The notes under the pieces were generated by a model that saw only the letters and a list, made by a program, of their open reading frames with translations, made no database searches and was not told the origin of the DNA. Shown in pieces: positions 7,942 to 16,628 of a stretch of DNA of 64,000 bases. Origin of the DNA: Antiquaquibacter oligotrophicus. GTDB lineage: Bacteria > Actinomycetota > Actinomycetes > Actinomycetales > Microbacteriaceae. Every line of letters begins with the position of its first letter. Position 1 is the first letter of the stretch. The DNA lies in contig NZ_CP085036.1 of NCBI RefSeq assembly GCF_020535405.1, positions 868,001 through 932,000 of the forward strand, read 5' to 3'. The translations under genes and the position numbers were made by a program.

Positions 7942-9579
7942 GTGGCGAACGACACCGACTTCAACCATGACCAACTCGGTCACATCCTCGGGGACCAGTT
8001 GCTCGAGGTTCCACGCTTCCAGCGCGCGTACTCGTGGAAGCAGGAGAATGTCGAGGAATATTTGGCCGATCTAAAGGCCGCGAGGTCGCGTGGCGACGCG
8101 TACTTCATGGGGACTGCCGTCTTTGCTAAGCCTGCGGATCCGAAGGATCGATTACAAGTTGTCGACGGCCAGCAGCGCCTTGCAACTACAGCGGTGTTCT
8201 TCATGGCCATCCGCGATCTCCTCGCTGAGTACGGATTGGCGAAACAAGCAGAGGAGACCGAAAAACAATATCTGCGGGGATACGCGCTTTCGGCACAGGC
8301 GGAAGTCGAGAGACTGATTTTGAGCCCCAAAGACGTCCCGACCTACAACTTGCTGCTTGATGGCGACCGAGCAAACGCCGACGATGACCACCTGTTGACC
8401 GCCTGCTACGACGTCTGCCTCAATCACTTGCGGGAGGTCGCACCGACTCCAAAGGAAGTTGATCTGGTCAACGCAGTCGCGACTCAGCTCTTGACCCGCG
8501 TGCAAGTCCTAGTCGCTGTGGCTTCCGGGCTTTCCGAAGCGTACGTGATCTTTGAGACACTGAACGACCGCGGCGCAGACCTGACCACCGCAGACCTGCT
8601 CAAGAATTACCTGTTCAGCAAGGCCGGTGCACATATGCGCTACTTCGAGCACTCCTGGGTCGCGCTTGAATCGGGCTTCGATAAGGCGGACGATTTGGTG
8701 CGCTTCATCCGGTACGAGTACGCGACACGTAATGGTGCAGTGCAAGTGCGTCGGCTCTACCGCTCCATCCAGACCGAGCTCGAGCAGCCGGGCGCAGATG
8801 CTAGAAAATATGTCGAGAGGCTTTTGAAGGCTCGCGACGTGTACCGCGCGCTCCGCAACCCGGACGATGCGTATTGGTCTACTCAGGACACCGACGTTCG
8901 GGACGCACTCCTTGCGTACCGCCGATTTGGATTTGAGAGCAGTTTTCCGACACTCATGGCCGCATTTCTAAAGTGGACCAAACCCAGCGCGTCCAAATTG
9001 CTGGTCAAGCTGTCGAAGTGGTCAGTTCGTGCCCAGTTCGACGGACGAATCGGCGGACAGCAGTCCGAGGAAGCCTTCGGCACTGCCGCCGTCGCAATTA
9101 CCACCGGTGCGGCAACCAACCAAAGCGCAGTTCGAACGCACCTCGCTAAATTGATCCCGACCGATTCAACCTTCAAGGCCGCCTTTGTCGCGTACGGCGC
9201 AGTTCCCACAACACGGGCGAAATACGTGCTTGCGATGCTTGACCGCGCGGCTGAGTCCAAAGCTGGCCGGGCCCCGCGGTCGGTGGACTGGGCATCTACG
9301 TCCTACAACATCGAGCATGTCTATTCGAATAGCGCAGGCAAGTCCGACCCTGACCTGAATGAGATCGTCGGAACGATAGGCAACCTCGCGATCCTTGAGA
9401 AGAAACTCAACCGGGATCTGGGTGCGAAACCATTCAGCGCCAAAAAGACCAACTACGCGACATCAGATTTTGAGCTAACCAAGAGTCTGGCGAGTGAATC
9501 AACTTGGGGCAGGGCGGAGATCGAGAAGCGAACGCGCGAACTCGCCGACCTCGCCGTTATCGCGTGGCCAGCGCACTAG
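7942..9579 (+). CDS. DUF262/DUF1524 (GmrSD-like) nuclease, candidate defence protein
   Basis: The 545-aa protein has an N-terminal DUF262 domain (about 10-230) opening with LLEVPRFQRAYSWKQENVEE and carrying the NTP-linked motif VDGQQRLAT (D75-R79). The C-terminal DUF1524 His-Me/HNH-like domain (about 440-545) has IEH (His459), the GNL Asn481, and KKLNRDLG with Asn490. This pairing occurs in GmrSD-type modification-dependent restriction enzymes and in SspE/BrxU-like proteins, so it may cleave modified phage DNA. GTG at 7942 is chosen because AAGGAG lies 6 bp upstream; the open frame to 7753 lacks a ribosome site. Neighbours are an unknown gene and a tRNA inside the same element. No methylase or phosphorothioation gene is nearby. 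Confidence 0.85.
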   Translation: MANDTDFNHDQLGHILGDQLLEVPRFQRAYSWKQENVEEYLADLKAARSRGDAYFMGTAVFAKPADPKDRLQVVDGQQRLATTAVFFMAIRDLLAEYGLAKQAEETEKQYLRGYALSAQAEVERLILSPKDVPTYNLLLDGDRANADDDHLLTACYDVCLNHLREVAPTPKEVDLVNAVATQLLTRVQVLVAVASGLSEAYVIFETLNDRGADLTTADLLKNYLFSKAGAHMRYFEHSWVALESGFDKADDLVRFIRYEYATRNGAVQVRRLYRSIQTELEQPGADARKYVERLLKARDVYRALRNPDDAYWSTQDTDVRDALLAYRRFGFESSFPTLMAAFLKWTKPSASKLLVKLSKWSVRAQFDGRIGGQQSEEAFGTAAVAITTGAATNQSAVRTHLAKLIPTDSTFKAAFVAYGAVPTTRAKYVLAMLDRAAESKAGRAPRSVDWASTSYNIEHVYSNSAGKSDPDLNEIVGTIGNLAILEKKLNRDLGAKPFSAKKTNYATSDFELTKSLASESTWGRAEIEKRTRELADLAVIAWPAH

Positions 9580-9675
9580 GCCAGCCCGCCACCCAGCTAG
9601 ACAAAGGCGATGGCGATGGCGGGACACCTCCGAGCGGCCAGTGCTCGATGTCGCGCCTGCTGAGAGAATTTGAGT

Positions 9676-11049
9676 ATGGCAACTAGTCCCGGGTTCTACC
9701 TTGCAGTTGGGTCGGTTCTTAGCGAATCAGTCACTACGAGGATCACAACATCTGGCAGCAAGTACGTATCCAAAGCGCTGTCGTCAGGGCCGGCAAACTG
9801 GCGAAAGATCACTGAGCTCCTTGAACGCCCCGACCTCACCGGGGCGATCGTCAAGCTCACCGGTAAGGACTTTGAACGCTTACACCAGGATCGCTACCGC
9901 GATGCCGCCGCAGGGTTGTTGAACGCGCTTACGAAGGTGCCGCACATCCTCCTTGTGCACGAGGCTGTCGCAAGCGCGCCGGGACTTGAGCTGCCAAACG
10001 AACCTCTTCAAGAGAACGACGAAGGTGTGGTCGACGACGACTGGGACGACGGATCCTGGAACGATCGAGTTGCCAAAGCGTACTTCGGGACCGTGCCAGA
10101 CGAAGTTCGCGCCCACGTTCAAGAGCTGTTGGCAAGTCATGGCCTGACCATGTCCACGTATAAGCGCAACGCCGAAGCCTCGGTTCTCGCTGCATCGTTC
10201 GTCGATGACTCGCAAGGCAATCTTCTGTTCCGGATCTACGTGCCGTCGGGGAGGTTGTATGAGGATGAGTTGGCGAAGCTCCTCGAACTATTTCACGACT
10301 GGCTAGGTGCGGTGAAGCATCAGACGGTGAGGCAGGAAGGGTACAGGACTCCAAGCGGACGCGTGATTGAGTTCTATGGGGAACCAGGAACGACTGCAGC
10401 CGAAATGAGTACCGAACTCCAGGAGTTCACCGCATTTCTTAGCGTTATTGACGAGCCGGAGGCTGCGGAGCGAATGCTGAACGAAATGGGCCTTGAGCCG
10501 CGGCGCGCTAGGGAACTAGTGGCAAAGTATTCGAAGGAGGCTCGCCGAGTACTGCTAGATACGAAACACGAACGAGATCGTCGAACACTCGCGATTCAAC
10601 AGCAGCTTGAATCCGAACTGGTCGACGAACTGCAAGCTGTCCCTCCCGCGGAGATTGAACGCTGGGTCCAAGAGCTCGTACCTCATTCTCCTTTTGCGTC
10701 TAGCCCTTACACTCAAAAGACTCTTCCGGGATCCGCATTCCCTCAACTGGTCGTTCAACAGCAGTTCTTCCACCATGTCGAAGGCGTTGTGGCTCAGAAC
10801 GTAAACGGCTCGATCACCTTCGGAACACCCGCTGACGATCTAATCAAACTGATTCGCGAGTTCGGCGGCGACTCCATGAACGCACTTGAATCTGACACGC
10901 GCGAACTTTCCGATCCTGGGGCGCCTGCACCAGCGCGGATTGGGGCCCGTCAGAGACTCAAGGACTTCCTTGTTCGGAACGGAAACCGGATCGAAGGCGC
11001 TGCGTTCGCCACGGTTTGGAAGTGGCTAGAGGGTCAACTAGGTGGCTAA
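9676..11049 (+). CDS. Unrecognised 457-aa protein, partner of the DUF262 gene
   Basis: I cannot assign a family. No signal peptide or membrane segment is visible. Residues about 1-110 are helical and include KLTGKDFERLHQDRYRDAA. An acidic patch (about 115-130) precedes a mixed alpha/beta region containing RIYVPSGRLYEDELAKLLEL and SGRVIEFYGEPGT. A charged helical stretch follows (about 275-325, ARRVLLDTKHERDRR). The last 85 residues start VAQNVNGSITFG, then DDLIKLIREFGG, and end WKWLEGQLGG; such N-x-N-G-x-I-x-F tails recur in bacterial effector or defence proteins, but that is only an impression. ATG at 9676 is preferred to the TTG two codons earlier. It follows the nuclease gene by 96 bp. Confidence 0.75.
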   Translation: MATSPGFYLAVGSVLSESVTTRITTSGSKYVSKALSSGPANWRKITELLERPDLTGAIVKLTGKDFERLHQDRYRDAAAGLLNALTKVPHILLVHEAVASAPGLELPNEPLQENDEGVVDDDWDDGSWNDRVAKAYFGTVPDEVRAHVQELLASHGLTMSTYKRNAEASVLAASFVDDSQGNLLFRIYVPSGRLYEDELAKLLELFHDWLGAVKHQTVRQEGYRTPSGRVIEFYGEPGTTAAEMSTELQEFTAFLSVIDEPEAAERMLNEMGLEPRRARELVAKYSKEARRVLLDTKHERDRRTLAIQQQLESELVDELQAVPPAEIERWVQELVPHSPFASSPYTQKTLPGSAFPQLVVQQQFFHHVEGVVAQNVNGSITFGTPADDLIKLIREFGGDSMNALESDTRELSDPGAPAPARIGARQRLKDFLVRNGNRIEGAAFATVWKWLEGQLGG

Positions 11050-11088
11050 GAGTCCGGGCGCGGGACTCGCGGCTTAACATCGCCTGAG

Positions 11089-11160
11089 TGCCCCCGACAG
11101 GACTCGAACCTGCAACCTAACGCTTAGGACGCGCACGCTCTTCCATTGAGCTACGGAGGC
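11089..11160 (-). tRNA. tRNA-Arg(CCT), intact, carried by the element
   Basis: The 72-nt minus-strand cloverleaf has acceptor GCCTCCG/CGGGGGC, D-arm GCTC-AATGGAA-GAGC, anticodon loop GTCCTAA (CCT), and a T-arm GCAGG-TTCGAGT-CCTGT. The 27-43 pair is a T-T mismatch, and the reconstructed host tRNA is also mismatched there. No CCA is encoded. It lies inside the element, 101 bp from attR and in the same orientation as the disrupted host tRNA, so transcription from the host tRNA promoter beyond 11303 could reach it. Confidence 0.88.
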
Positions 11161-11260
11161 CAACCTTTTCCCTACCAGGGAGTTTCTTCTACCCTGCCCC
11201 ATGTTTGCCCCACGAAAACACTTGAAAACCCCGGAAAACCTGAACCCGTGAGGGAACATT
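11161..11260. other. Right end of the element between the carried tRNA and attR
   Basis: Contains the two arm-type repeats and a GT/AT-richer stretch with GGAAAAC motifs. No gene is convincing; a short minus-strand frame ending VGQTWGRVEETPW could be an integrase C-terminal remnant. Confidence 0.4.
11195..11214. repeat. Arm-type repeats, right end (TGCCCCATG and TGCCCCACG)
   Basis: Two copies 11 bp apart in the same orientation as the three at the left end, 47 bp from the attR core. Confidence 0.6.
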
Positions 11261-11275
11261 CTTTCCTTAGGACGG
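11261..11275. repeat. attR core (15-bp direct repeat)
   Basis: CTTTCCTTAGGACGG, identical to 7644-7658. The flanks differ immediately outside the 15 bp on both sides (T versus C before; A versus T after). Confidence 0.8.
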
Positions 11276-11303
11276 AACTGCTCTTCCATTGAGCTACAGA
11301 GGC
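11261..11303 (-). pseudogene. tRNA-Arg(CCT), 5' half (split by integrative element)
   Basis: Minus strand from 11303: acceptor 5' strand GCCTCTG, D-arm identical to that of the intact tRNA, then the anticodon arm up to GTCCTAAGGAAAG. After the core the sequence (AATGTTCCC...) cannot form a T-arm, so this copy is not restored by the element, unlike most tRNA integrations. Confidence 0.8.
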
Positions 11304-11338
11304 CTGGTGCATCCAGTGTAGTTGCGCGCGACAGGCGT

Positions 11339-11396
11339 CGAGTGTTGCCAAACGGTCGCTAAATAAGGCGCCAGAGCAGCCAAATGGCATCACTCG
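11339..11396. repeat. 58-bp palindromic repeat, copy 2
   Basis: CGAGTGTTGCCAAACGGTCG to GCCAAATGGCATCACTCG, the same length and orientation as 6554-6611 with about ten differences, mostly in the middle. It ends 23 bp before the CHAP gene stop. With copy 1 it brackets the accessory segment. Confidence 0.75.
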
Positions 11397-11418
11397 GCGA
11401 CAAGTCGAGCAAGCGGCC

Positions 11419-12339
11419 CTAGCTGGGAGGGTAGAGGAACGACACCACCGACGACGCGGGAATGGTGCGCTGGCTGTACATGCCGGGCACGTAGTTGTAC
11501 TCCTCGAGCGTCACGGTGCCGTCGGCATTGACGCTCTTCACGTAGGCCACGTGGTTGCCGCCGGTGTAGGCGACCGCGCCGGCGATCGGCACGTTCGAGA
11601 TGGTGCGGCCGAGCGACTCCCAGTTGTACTGCCACTGGCCGCCGTTGCCGCCGTACGGGGTGAGGTTCGACCACACCCACTTGAACGGCGGGGCAAACGA
11701 GCCCTGGTCGCGGTTGATGCGCCACGCGACGAAGTCGACACACTCGCGGTAGTAGTAATTGAGCGGCGAGAGCTGGTTGTCCATGATCTCGTAGGGCCAC
11801 GGGTAGTCGTCACCCATCTCACGAGCGCCCGACGCGAGGTAGGCCTCGTTGGCCGCAGCGCGCACGGCATCCTCACTCGCCTGTGCGAGCTGCTCCGGCG
11901 TGGTGGCGCTGTAGCCGTCGCGCGTGGCGATGCTCGCCGCGATGTCGTCGCTCACCTGGATGGTCTGCGTGGTGCCGGGCGCCTTCGCCTCGATCACCTG
12001 GGTCTGCTGCGTCGCGTACGCGGGAATGGCCGCGACAGCAAACAACCCGCCTACTGCGGTCATCGTTGCGAGAACGCTCAGCGGGTTGCGCTTGGAGGGC
12101 TGGGGCCCGGATGCCCGAACCTCCCGCACCTCGGAGGTACGAAGTGTCTTCTTCACGGCCCGAACCCGTGGCTGCTTCTGCCGTGTGGGCCGCGGAGCGG
12201 CTGCCGAGAGCGCCGCCGCCTGGCGGGCCGCGCGGCGCGACTCGTGCTGAACCTGGGCAGGGGCATCCGCAGAATTACCCCGCGCTGATGCAGGGTCGAA
12301 CAGGTCATCCAAGTTTCTGGATGGCGTGCGGTCAACCAC
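11419..12339 (-). CDS. CHAP-domain peptidoglycan hydrolase (secreted or membrane-tethered)
   Basis: The 306-aa protein has a long basic cytoplasmic N-terminus (1-85) and one hydrophobic segment (about 86-110, ending IPAYATQ) acting as anchor or late signal. The CHAP domain lies at about 185-306 with catalytic Cys near 201 (RECVDFVAWR) and His near 262 (NHVAYV). Before it is the motif ATRDGYSATTPEQLAQ, which the neighbouring NlpC/P60 protein shares in near-identical form. It probably cleaves amide bonds in the wall. The start is GTG at 12339 with AAGGGA about 13 nt upstream. It is the first backbone gene right of the accessory segment. Confidence 0.82.
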   Translation of the reverse strand: MVDRTPSRNLDDLFDPASARGNSADAPAQVQHESRRAARQAAALSAAAPRPTRQKQPRVRAVKKTLRTSEVREVRASGPQPSKRNPLSVLATMTAVGGLFAVAAIPAYATQQTQVIEAKAPGTTQTIQVSDDIAASIATRDGYSATTPEQLAQASEDAVRAAANEAYLASGAREMGDDYPWPYEIMDNQLSPLNYYYRECVDFVAWRINRDQGSFAPPFKWVWSNLTPYGGNGGQWQYNWESLGRTISNVPIAGAVAYTGGNHVAYVKSVNADGTVTLEEYNYVPGMYSQRTIPASSVVSFLYPPS

Positions 12340-12424
12340 GAATGCGGTTCCCTTCGGGTTCAGGACTCCGTTCGAGGGTACGCGAGGTACTCGCTCAAGT
12401 CCATTTGAGGTAATGGATTCCCTG

Positions 12425-12922
12425 CTAAGCCGCAGGTGCGAGGTATTCCTCCCAGTCGGGAAGCGCGCGTTCGATTCCGCGAACGAGCCACGAGGTGCCG
12501 TGCGGGGGGCGCGGCTGGCTGCGCAGGTTCCAGTTCATCTCCGCTGGTGTGCGGTCGCCTTTGATGTTGTTGCAGCGGAGGCAGCAGGCGACGAGGTTCT
12601 CCCACGTGTCCTTGCCGCCTCGCGACCGGGGCATGATGTGGTCAATGGTGTTCGCGGACCCGCCGCAGTAGCCGCAACGGTTGTTGTCGCGGCGCAGCAC
12701 GCCTCGGCGCGACACGGGAACGTGGCGGCCCGTCGGGATGCGCACGTAATTTCGGAGGATGATCACGGACGGGCGTTCCCACGCGCCATCCGCCGCCCAC
12801 ACGGGGTGTTCGATATCGGCGGCGACGATCGTCGCCTTCTGATTCATGACGAGCACGAGCGCTCGTTTGAAGGACACGACGGCGAGCGGTTCATAGCCCG
12901 CGTTGAGTACCAGGGTTCGCAA
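12425..12922 (-). CDS. HNH endonuclease domain protein
   Basis: The 165-aa protein carries a complete zinc-type HNH fold at about 75-130: RRDNNRCGYCGG, then TIDHIMPRSRGGKDTWENLV, then CLRCNNIKGDRTP. The N-terminal part (LVLNAGYEPLAVVSFKRAL) is shared by a widespread actinobacterial family of chromosomal HNH proteins of unknown physiological role. ATG at 12922. Nothing here suggests mobility; it sits between two wall hydrolase genes. Confidence 0.85.
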   Translation of the reverse strand: MRTLVLNAGYEPLAVVSFKRALVLVMNQKATIVAADIEHPVWAADGAWERPSVIILRNYVRIPTGRHVPVSRRGVLRRDNNRCGYCGGSANTIDHIMPRSRGGKDTWENLVACCLRCNNIKGDRTPAEMNWNLRSQPRPPHGTSWLVRGIERALPDWEEYLAPAA

Positions 12923-13008
12923 CGGTCATCCTCTCGAAGGGCCTGCACGGCTTGCAGGCGGGTTCGACAACCTCAGACCAGCTGCGCGCGCGGCGACTTC
13001 GGGGCAAC

Positions 13009-13038
13009 AAAAAAGGCACCGTCAACTAAGACGATGCC
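13009..13038 (-). terminator. Intrinsic terminator after the 31-codon ORF
   Basis: GGCATCGTC pairs with GACGGTGCC (minus strand, one mismatch) around a 6-nt loop, followed by TTTTTT. It begins immediately after the stop codon of the small ORF at 13039, so that ORF or its RNA is an independent transcript. Confidence 0.75.
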
Positions 13039-13134
13039 TCATTGGAGCGCGCGGCTGACCGCGCCCTGCCCGCTGTGCCGTATGTAGAAGTAGGCACGCG
13101 CATCCACGGTTTGGATGCTGCACCTGCGACACAT
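13039..13134 (-). CDS. Small protein or leader peptide, 31 aa
   Basis: ATG at 13134 lies 6 nt behind GAGGAG, one of the strongest ribosome sites in the window. The peptide starts MCRRCSIQTVDARAYFYIRH and ends SGQGAVSRALQ. The stop is at once followed by an intrinsic terminator, so it has every mark of a real short transcription unit. The paired N-terminal cysteines are unusual. I do not recognise a family; it could be a regulatory leader for the HNH gene downstream or a stand-alone microprotein. Upstream (13142-13258) are three GTTAC/GTAAC motifs that may form its promoter region. Confidence 0.65.
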   Translation of the reverse strand: MCRRCSIQTVDARAYFYIRHSGQGAVSRALQ

Positions 13135-13261
13135 AGGGCTCTCCTCGTACGCAATTACTCCGAGGGCTACAGGGTAACCCAGTTTGTCGGTGCAACTGTT
13201 ACGCGACGCGAAGACGTAACCCAGCCTTCACTTGGCTGGCCGTAGCGGCGTACGCGAAAAC

Positions 13262-14119
13262 TCAGATCCCGATGCGAACGATGTAGTAGCCGCTGTCGTA
13301 GATGGGTCGCACGCGCACGACGTCACCGTAGTCGGGGGCGTCGATGAACATGCCGTCGCCGAGGTAGATGCCGTTGTGGCCGGGCAGAGTCACGATGTCG
13401 CCCGGGAGTGCTGCCTCGGTCGCAATCGGGGTGCCCATTGCGGCGATACCCGACACCGAGTGCGGAAGCGCGATACCGAACTGCGCGTACACGTAGGAGA
13501 CGAAGCCGGAGCAGTCGAAACCTGCGGGGGTCGCGCCACCGTAGACATACGGAACACCCTGGTACTGCAGCGCAACACTTGCCACCGACGCGAGGTCGAA
13601 GCTCGGGTATGGCGGGTTGGCGAGCAGATCGGAGATCGAGGGCCCGGATGCCGCGACGGCGGCAGCCGCAGCAGCGGCCGCCTCTGCCTCGCGTGCTGCA
13701 GCGAGTTCCTCCGGGCTGGTCGCGCCGAAGCCATCGCGGCTTGCGGAGAGGACCGAAGCGGAACCCGCGACCGTGAGGTTCTGGGCATCCGCCTTCTTGA
13801 GGGTCTCCAGTTCGCCGGACGCCTGGATCGCTGCGTCGGGGCTACGGAACGCATACGCGGGCAATGCCACGGTGGCGAAGAGCCCGGGAACGACGAGTCC
13901 CATGACGGCGACGCTGAGGATGCCGGAGCGCACAGACTTGGCGCTCGGGCGGGAGATTCGGGGTGCAGTCGGGAGGGTGAGCTTCGAGGCGATGGCCTTG
14001 AACTGAACTGCTACTTCGGTACTGCGGTCGTGCTCGGGTCCTGCATTCGTCAAGAGGTGACCTCCTGGCGCCTCGGCAACTGTAGGTTGTTGCCCCATCC
14101 GTTCCGTATATGTATTCAC
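13262..14119 (-). CDS. NlpC/P60 family peptidoglycan endopeptidase
   Basis: The 285-aa protein has a cytoplasmic basic N-terminus, one hydrophobic segment (about 70-92, ending LPAYAF), an Ala-rich helical linker, and a C-terminal NlpC/P60 domain (about 175-285). The catalytic Cys is in FDCSGFVSYV (about 201) and the His in LPGHNGIYLG (about 247). The linker carries ASRDGFGATSPEELAAA, matching the CHAP protein. It should cleave stem peptides in the wall. GTG at 14119 gives the full frame; ATG at 14098 is an alternative. The 152-bp leader up to the DtxR gene has a weak hairpin but no riboswitch I can confirm. Confidence 0.85.
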   Translation of the reverse strand: MNTYTERMGQQPTVAEAPGGHLLTNAGPEHDRSTEVAVQFKAIASKLTLPTAPRISRPSAKSVRSGILSVAVMGLVVPGLFATVALPAYAFRSPDAAIQASGELETLKKADAQNLTVAGSASVLSASRDGFGATSPEELAAAREAEAAAAAAAAVAASGPSISDLLANPPYPSFDLASVASVALQYQGVPYVYGGATPAGFDCSGFVSYVYAQFGIALPHSVSGIAAMGTPIATEAALPGDIVTLPGHNGIYLGDGMFIDAPDYGDVVRVRPIYDSGYYIVRIGI

Positions 14120-14242
14120 GTACCTGGGTGAGACGGGCTTTGCGAGGCGCTCACCTCAGCGTCCACGATCGGGTGTCAGATCTGCGGGACCTAGCGAGTG
14201 TACGCGACCTTGCGGCGAATGTCACCTGTTCGCGTGTCATGA

Positions 14243-14258
14243 AAGCGCCTCAGCGCTT
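14243..14258 (-). terminator. Weak hairpin after the IdeR/DtxR gene
   Basis: AAGCGC and GCGCTT pair around a 4-nt loop shortly after the DtxR stop at 14272, followed on the minus strand by only a short pyrimidine run (TC). Low strength. Confidence 0.35.
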
Positions 14259-14271
14259 CAAGTGGCGCGGT

Positions 14272-14961
14272 TTAGCGCTCCACGAAGATGTGGACCGCGA
14301 CCTCGTTCGGCAGCTCGAGTCCCTCGTCGAAACCGTCAACCTGAACCGCGACATAGGAGCCGGCGGCCGAGAATGTGGCGGATGCACCAGGCACAACTCC
14401 CGCGTTCTGCAGCTGCTGGAGCAGCTCCGGCTCGAACTGCACGGGTTCGCCCAGGCGACGGATCACGGCGGTGCGGGCATCCCCCGCAGCAACGAACTCG
14501 ACGAGGTTCACGACACCGTCCATGAAGGCGGGTGCCGCCGTGCCACCCAGCTCTTCGAGGCCGGGGATCGGGTTGCCATACGGCGACTCCGTGGGGTTGC
14601 CGAGCATGTCGAGGAGTCGTCGCTCCACCTGCTCACTCATCACATGCTCCCAACGGCATGCCTCGTCGTGCACGTATGCCCAGTCGAGACCGATGACGTC
14701 GGCGAGCAGGCGCTCGGCGAGGCGATGCTTGCGCATGACGTGGACCGCGCGAGACCGCCCCTCGGTGGTGAGTTCCAGGTGGCGGTCGCCCTCGACGACA
14801 ACGAGACCGTCGCGCTCCATACGCGCGATGGTCTGCGAGACCGTCGGGCCCGAGTGTCCGAGGCGCTCCGAAATGCGCGCGCGCAGGGGCACGATGTGCT
14901 CCTCCTCGAGATCGAGGATCGTGCGCAAGTACATTTCAGTGGTATCGACGAGGTCCGTCAT
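14272..14961 (-). CDS. IdeR/DtxR family metal-dependent repressor
   Basis: The 229-aa protein has an N-terminal winged helix (about 1-70; DLVDTTEMYLRTILDLEEE and GPTVSQTIARMERDGLV) and a dimerisation/metal domain with HDEACRWEHVMSEQVERRL. In that segment the Cys-x-x-Glu-His metal ligands of IdeR/DtxR are all present. A C-terminal SH3-like domain spans about 150-229. It should be the Fe(II)-dependent repressor that binds the TTAG-type palindromes found before the HtaA and HmuT genes in this window. ATG at 14961; divergent from serC with a 40-bp gap. Confidence 0.9.
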   Translation of the reverse strand: MTDLVDTTEMYLRTILDLEEEHIVPLRARISERLGHSGPTVSQTIARMERDGLVVVEGDRHLELTTEGRSRAVHVMRKHRLAERLLADVIGLDWAYVHDEACRWEHVMSEQVERRLLDMLGNPTESPYGNPIPGLEELGGTAAPAFMDGVVNLVEFVAAGDARTAVIRRLGEPVQFEPELLQQLQNAGVVPGASATFSAAGSYVAVQVDGFDEGLELPNEVAVHIFVER

Positions 14962-14974
14962 GAGTCCAGCCTAA

Positions 14975-16464
<1,490 letters not shown>

Positions 16465-16493
16465 GACAACAACCTATGTCTCTTTGAGGCGTT

Positions 16494-16590
16494 GGTTTCG
16501 ATGACGCCGGGCTGCGCCCGGCTACTCAACCAACAGGTACTACAGACCCCGCTAGTTGAGGAGCGCTCCGCAGGAGCGCGTCTCGAAACC
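16494..16590. repeat. Composite dispersed palindromic repeat
   Basis: Two units face each other. GGTTTCGATGACGCCGGGCT to CTCAACC spans 16494-16531, and GTTGAGGAGCGCTCCGCAGG to GAAACC spans 16555-16590. Each can form a hairpin, with complementary GGTTTCGA/CTCAACC-type ends. The same units occur at 30048-30310. Confidence 0.85.
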
Positions 16591-16628
16591 TGCGCCCCCG
16601 CGCAACTCGCCGCCGCTAGGCTGCTGCC

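Larger units (their letters stand above)
7644..11275. mobile_element. Integrase-less element inserted in tRNA-Arg(CCT)
   Basis: The ends are the two 15-bp cores; one core plus the interior, i.e. the inserted length, is 3617 bp. Contents: arm-like TGCCCCACG repeats near both ends, a DUF262/DUF1524 gene, an unrecognised 457-aa gene, and an intact tRNA-Arg(CCT). No integrase, excisionase or replication gene is present, so it is either a degraded element or a satellite mobilised in trans. Excision at the cores would rebuild a complete host tRNA. The cargo is less GC rich and less uniform in codon use than the flanking genes, consistent with transfer. Confidence 0.75.

Noticed and set aside
12425-12922. 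HNH protein as a homing endonuclease or mobile-element gene
   Set aside because: It belongs to a common chromosomal actinobacterial family and has no intron, intein or repeats around it.
14098-14271. c-di-AMP (ydaO-type) riboswitch before the NlpC/P60 gene
   Set aside because: Such switches often precede actinobacterial wall hydrolases, but I could not match the conserved core here. An Rfam RF00379 scan would decide.
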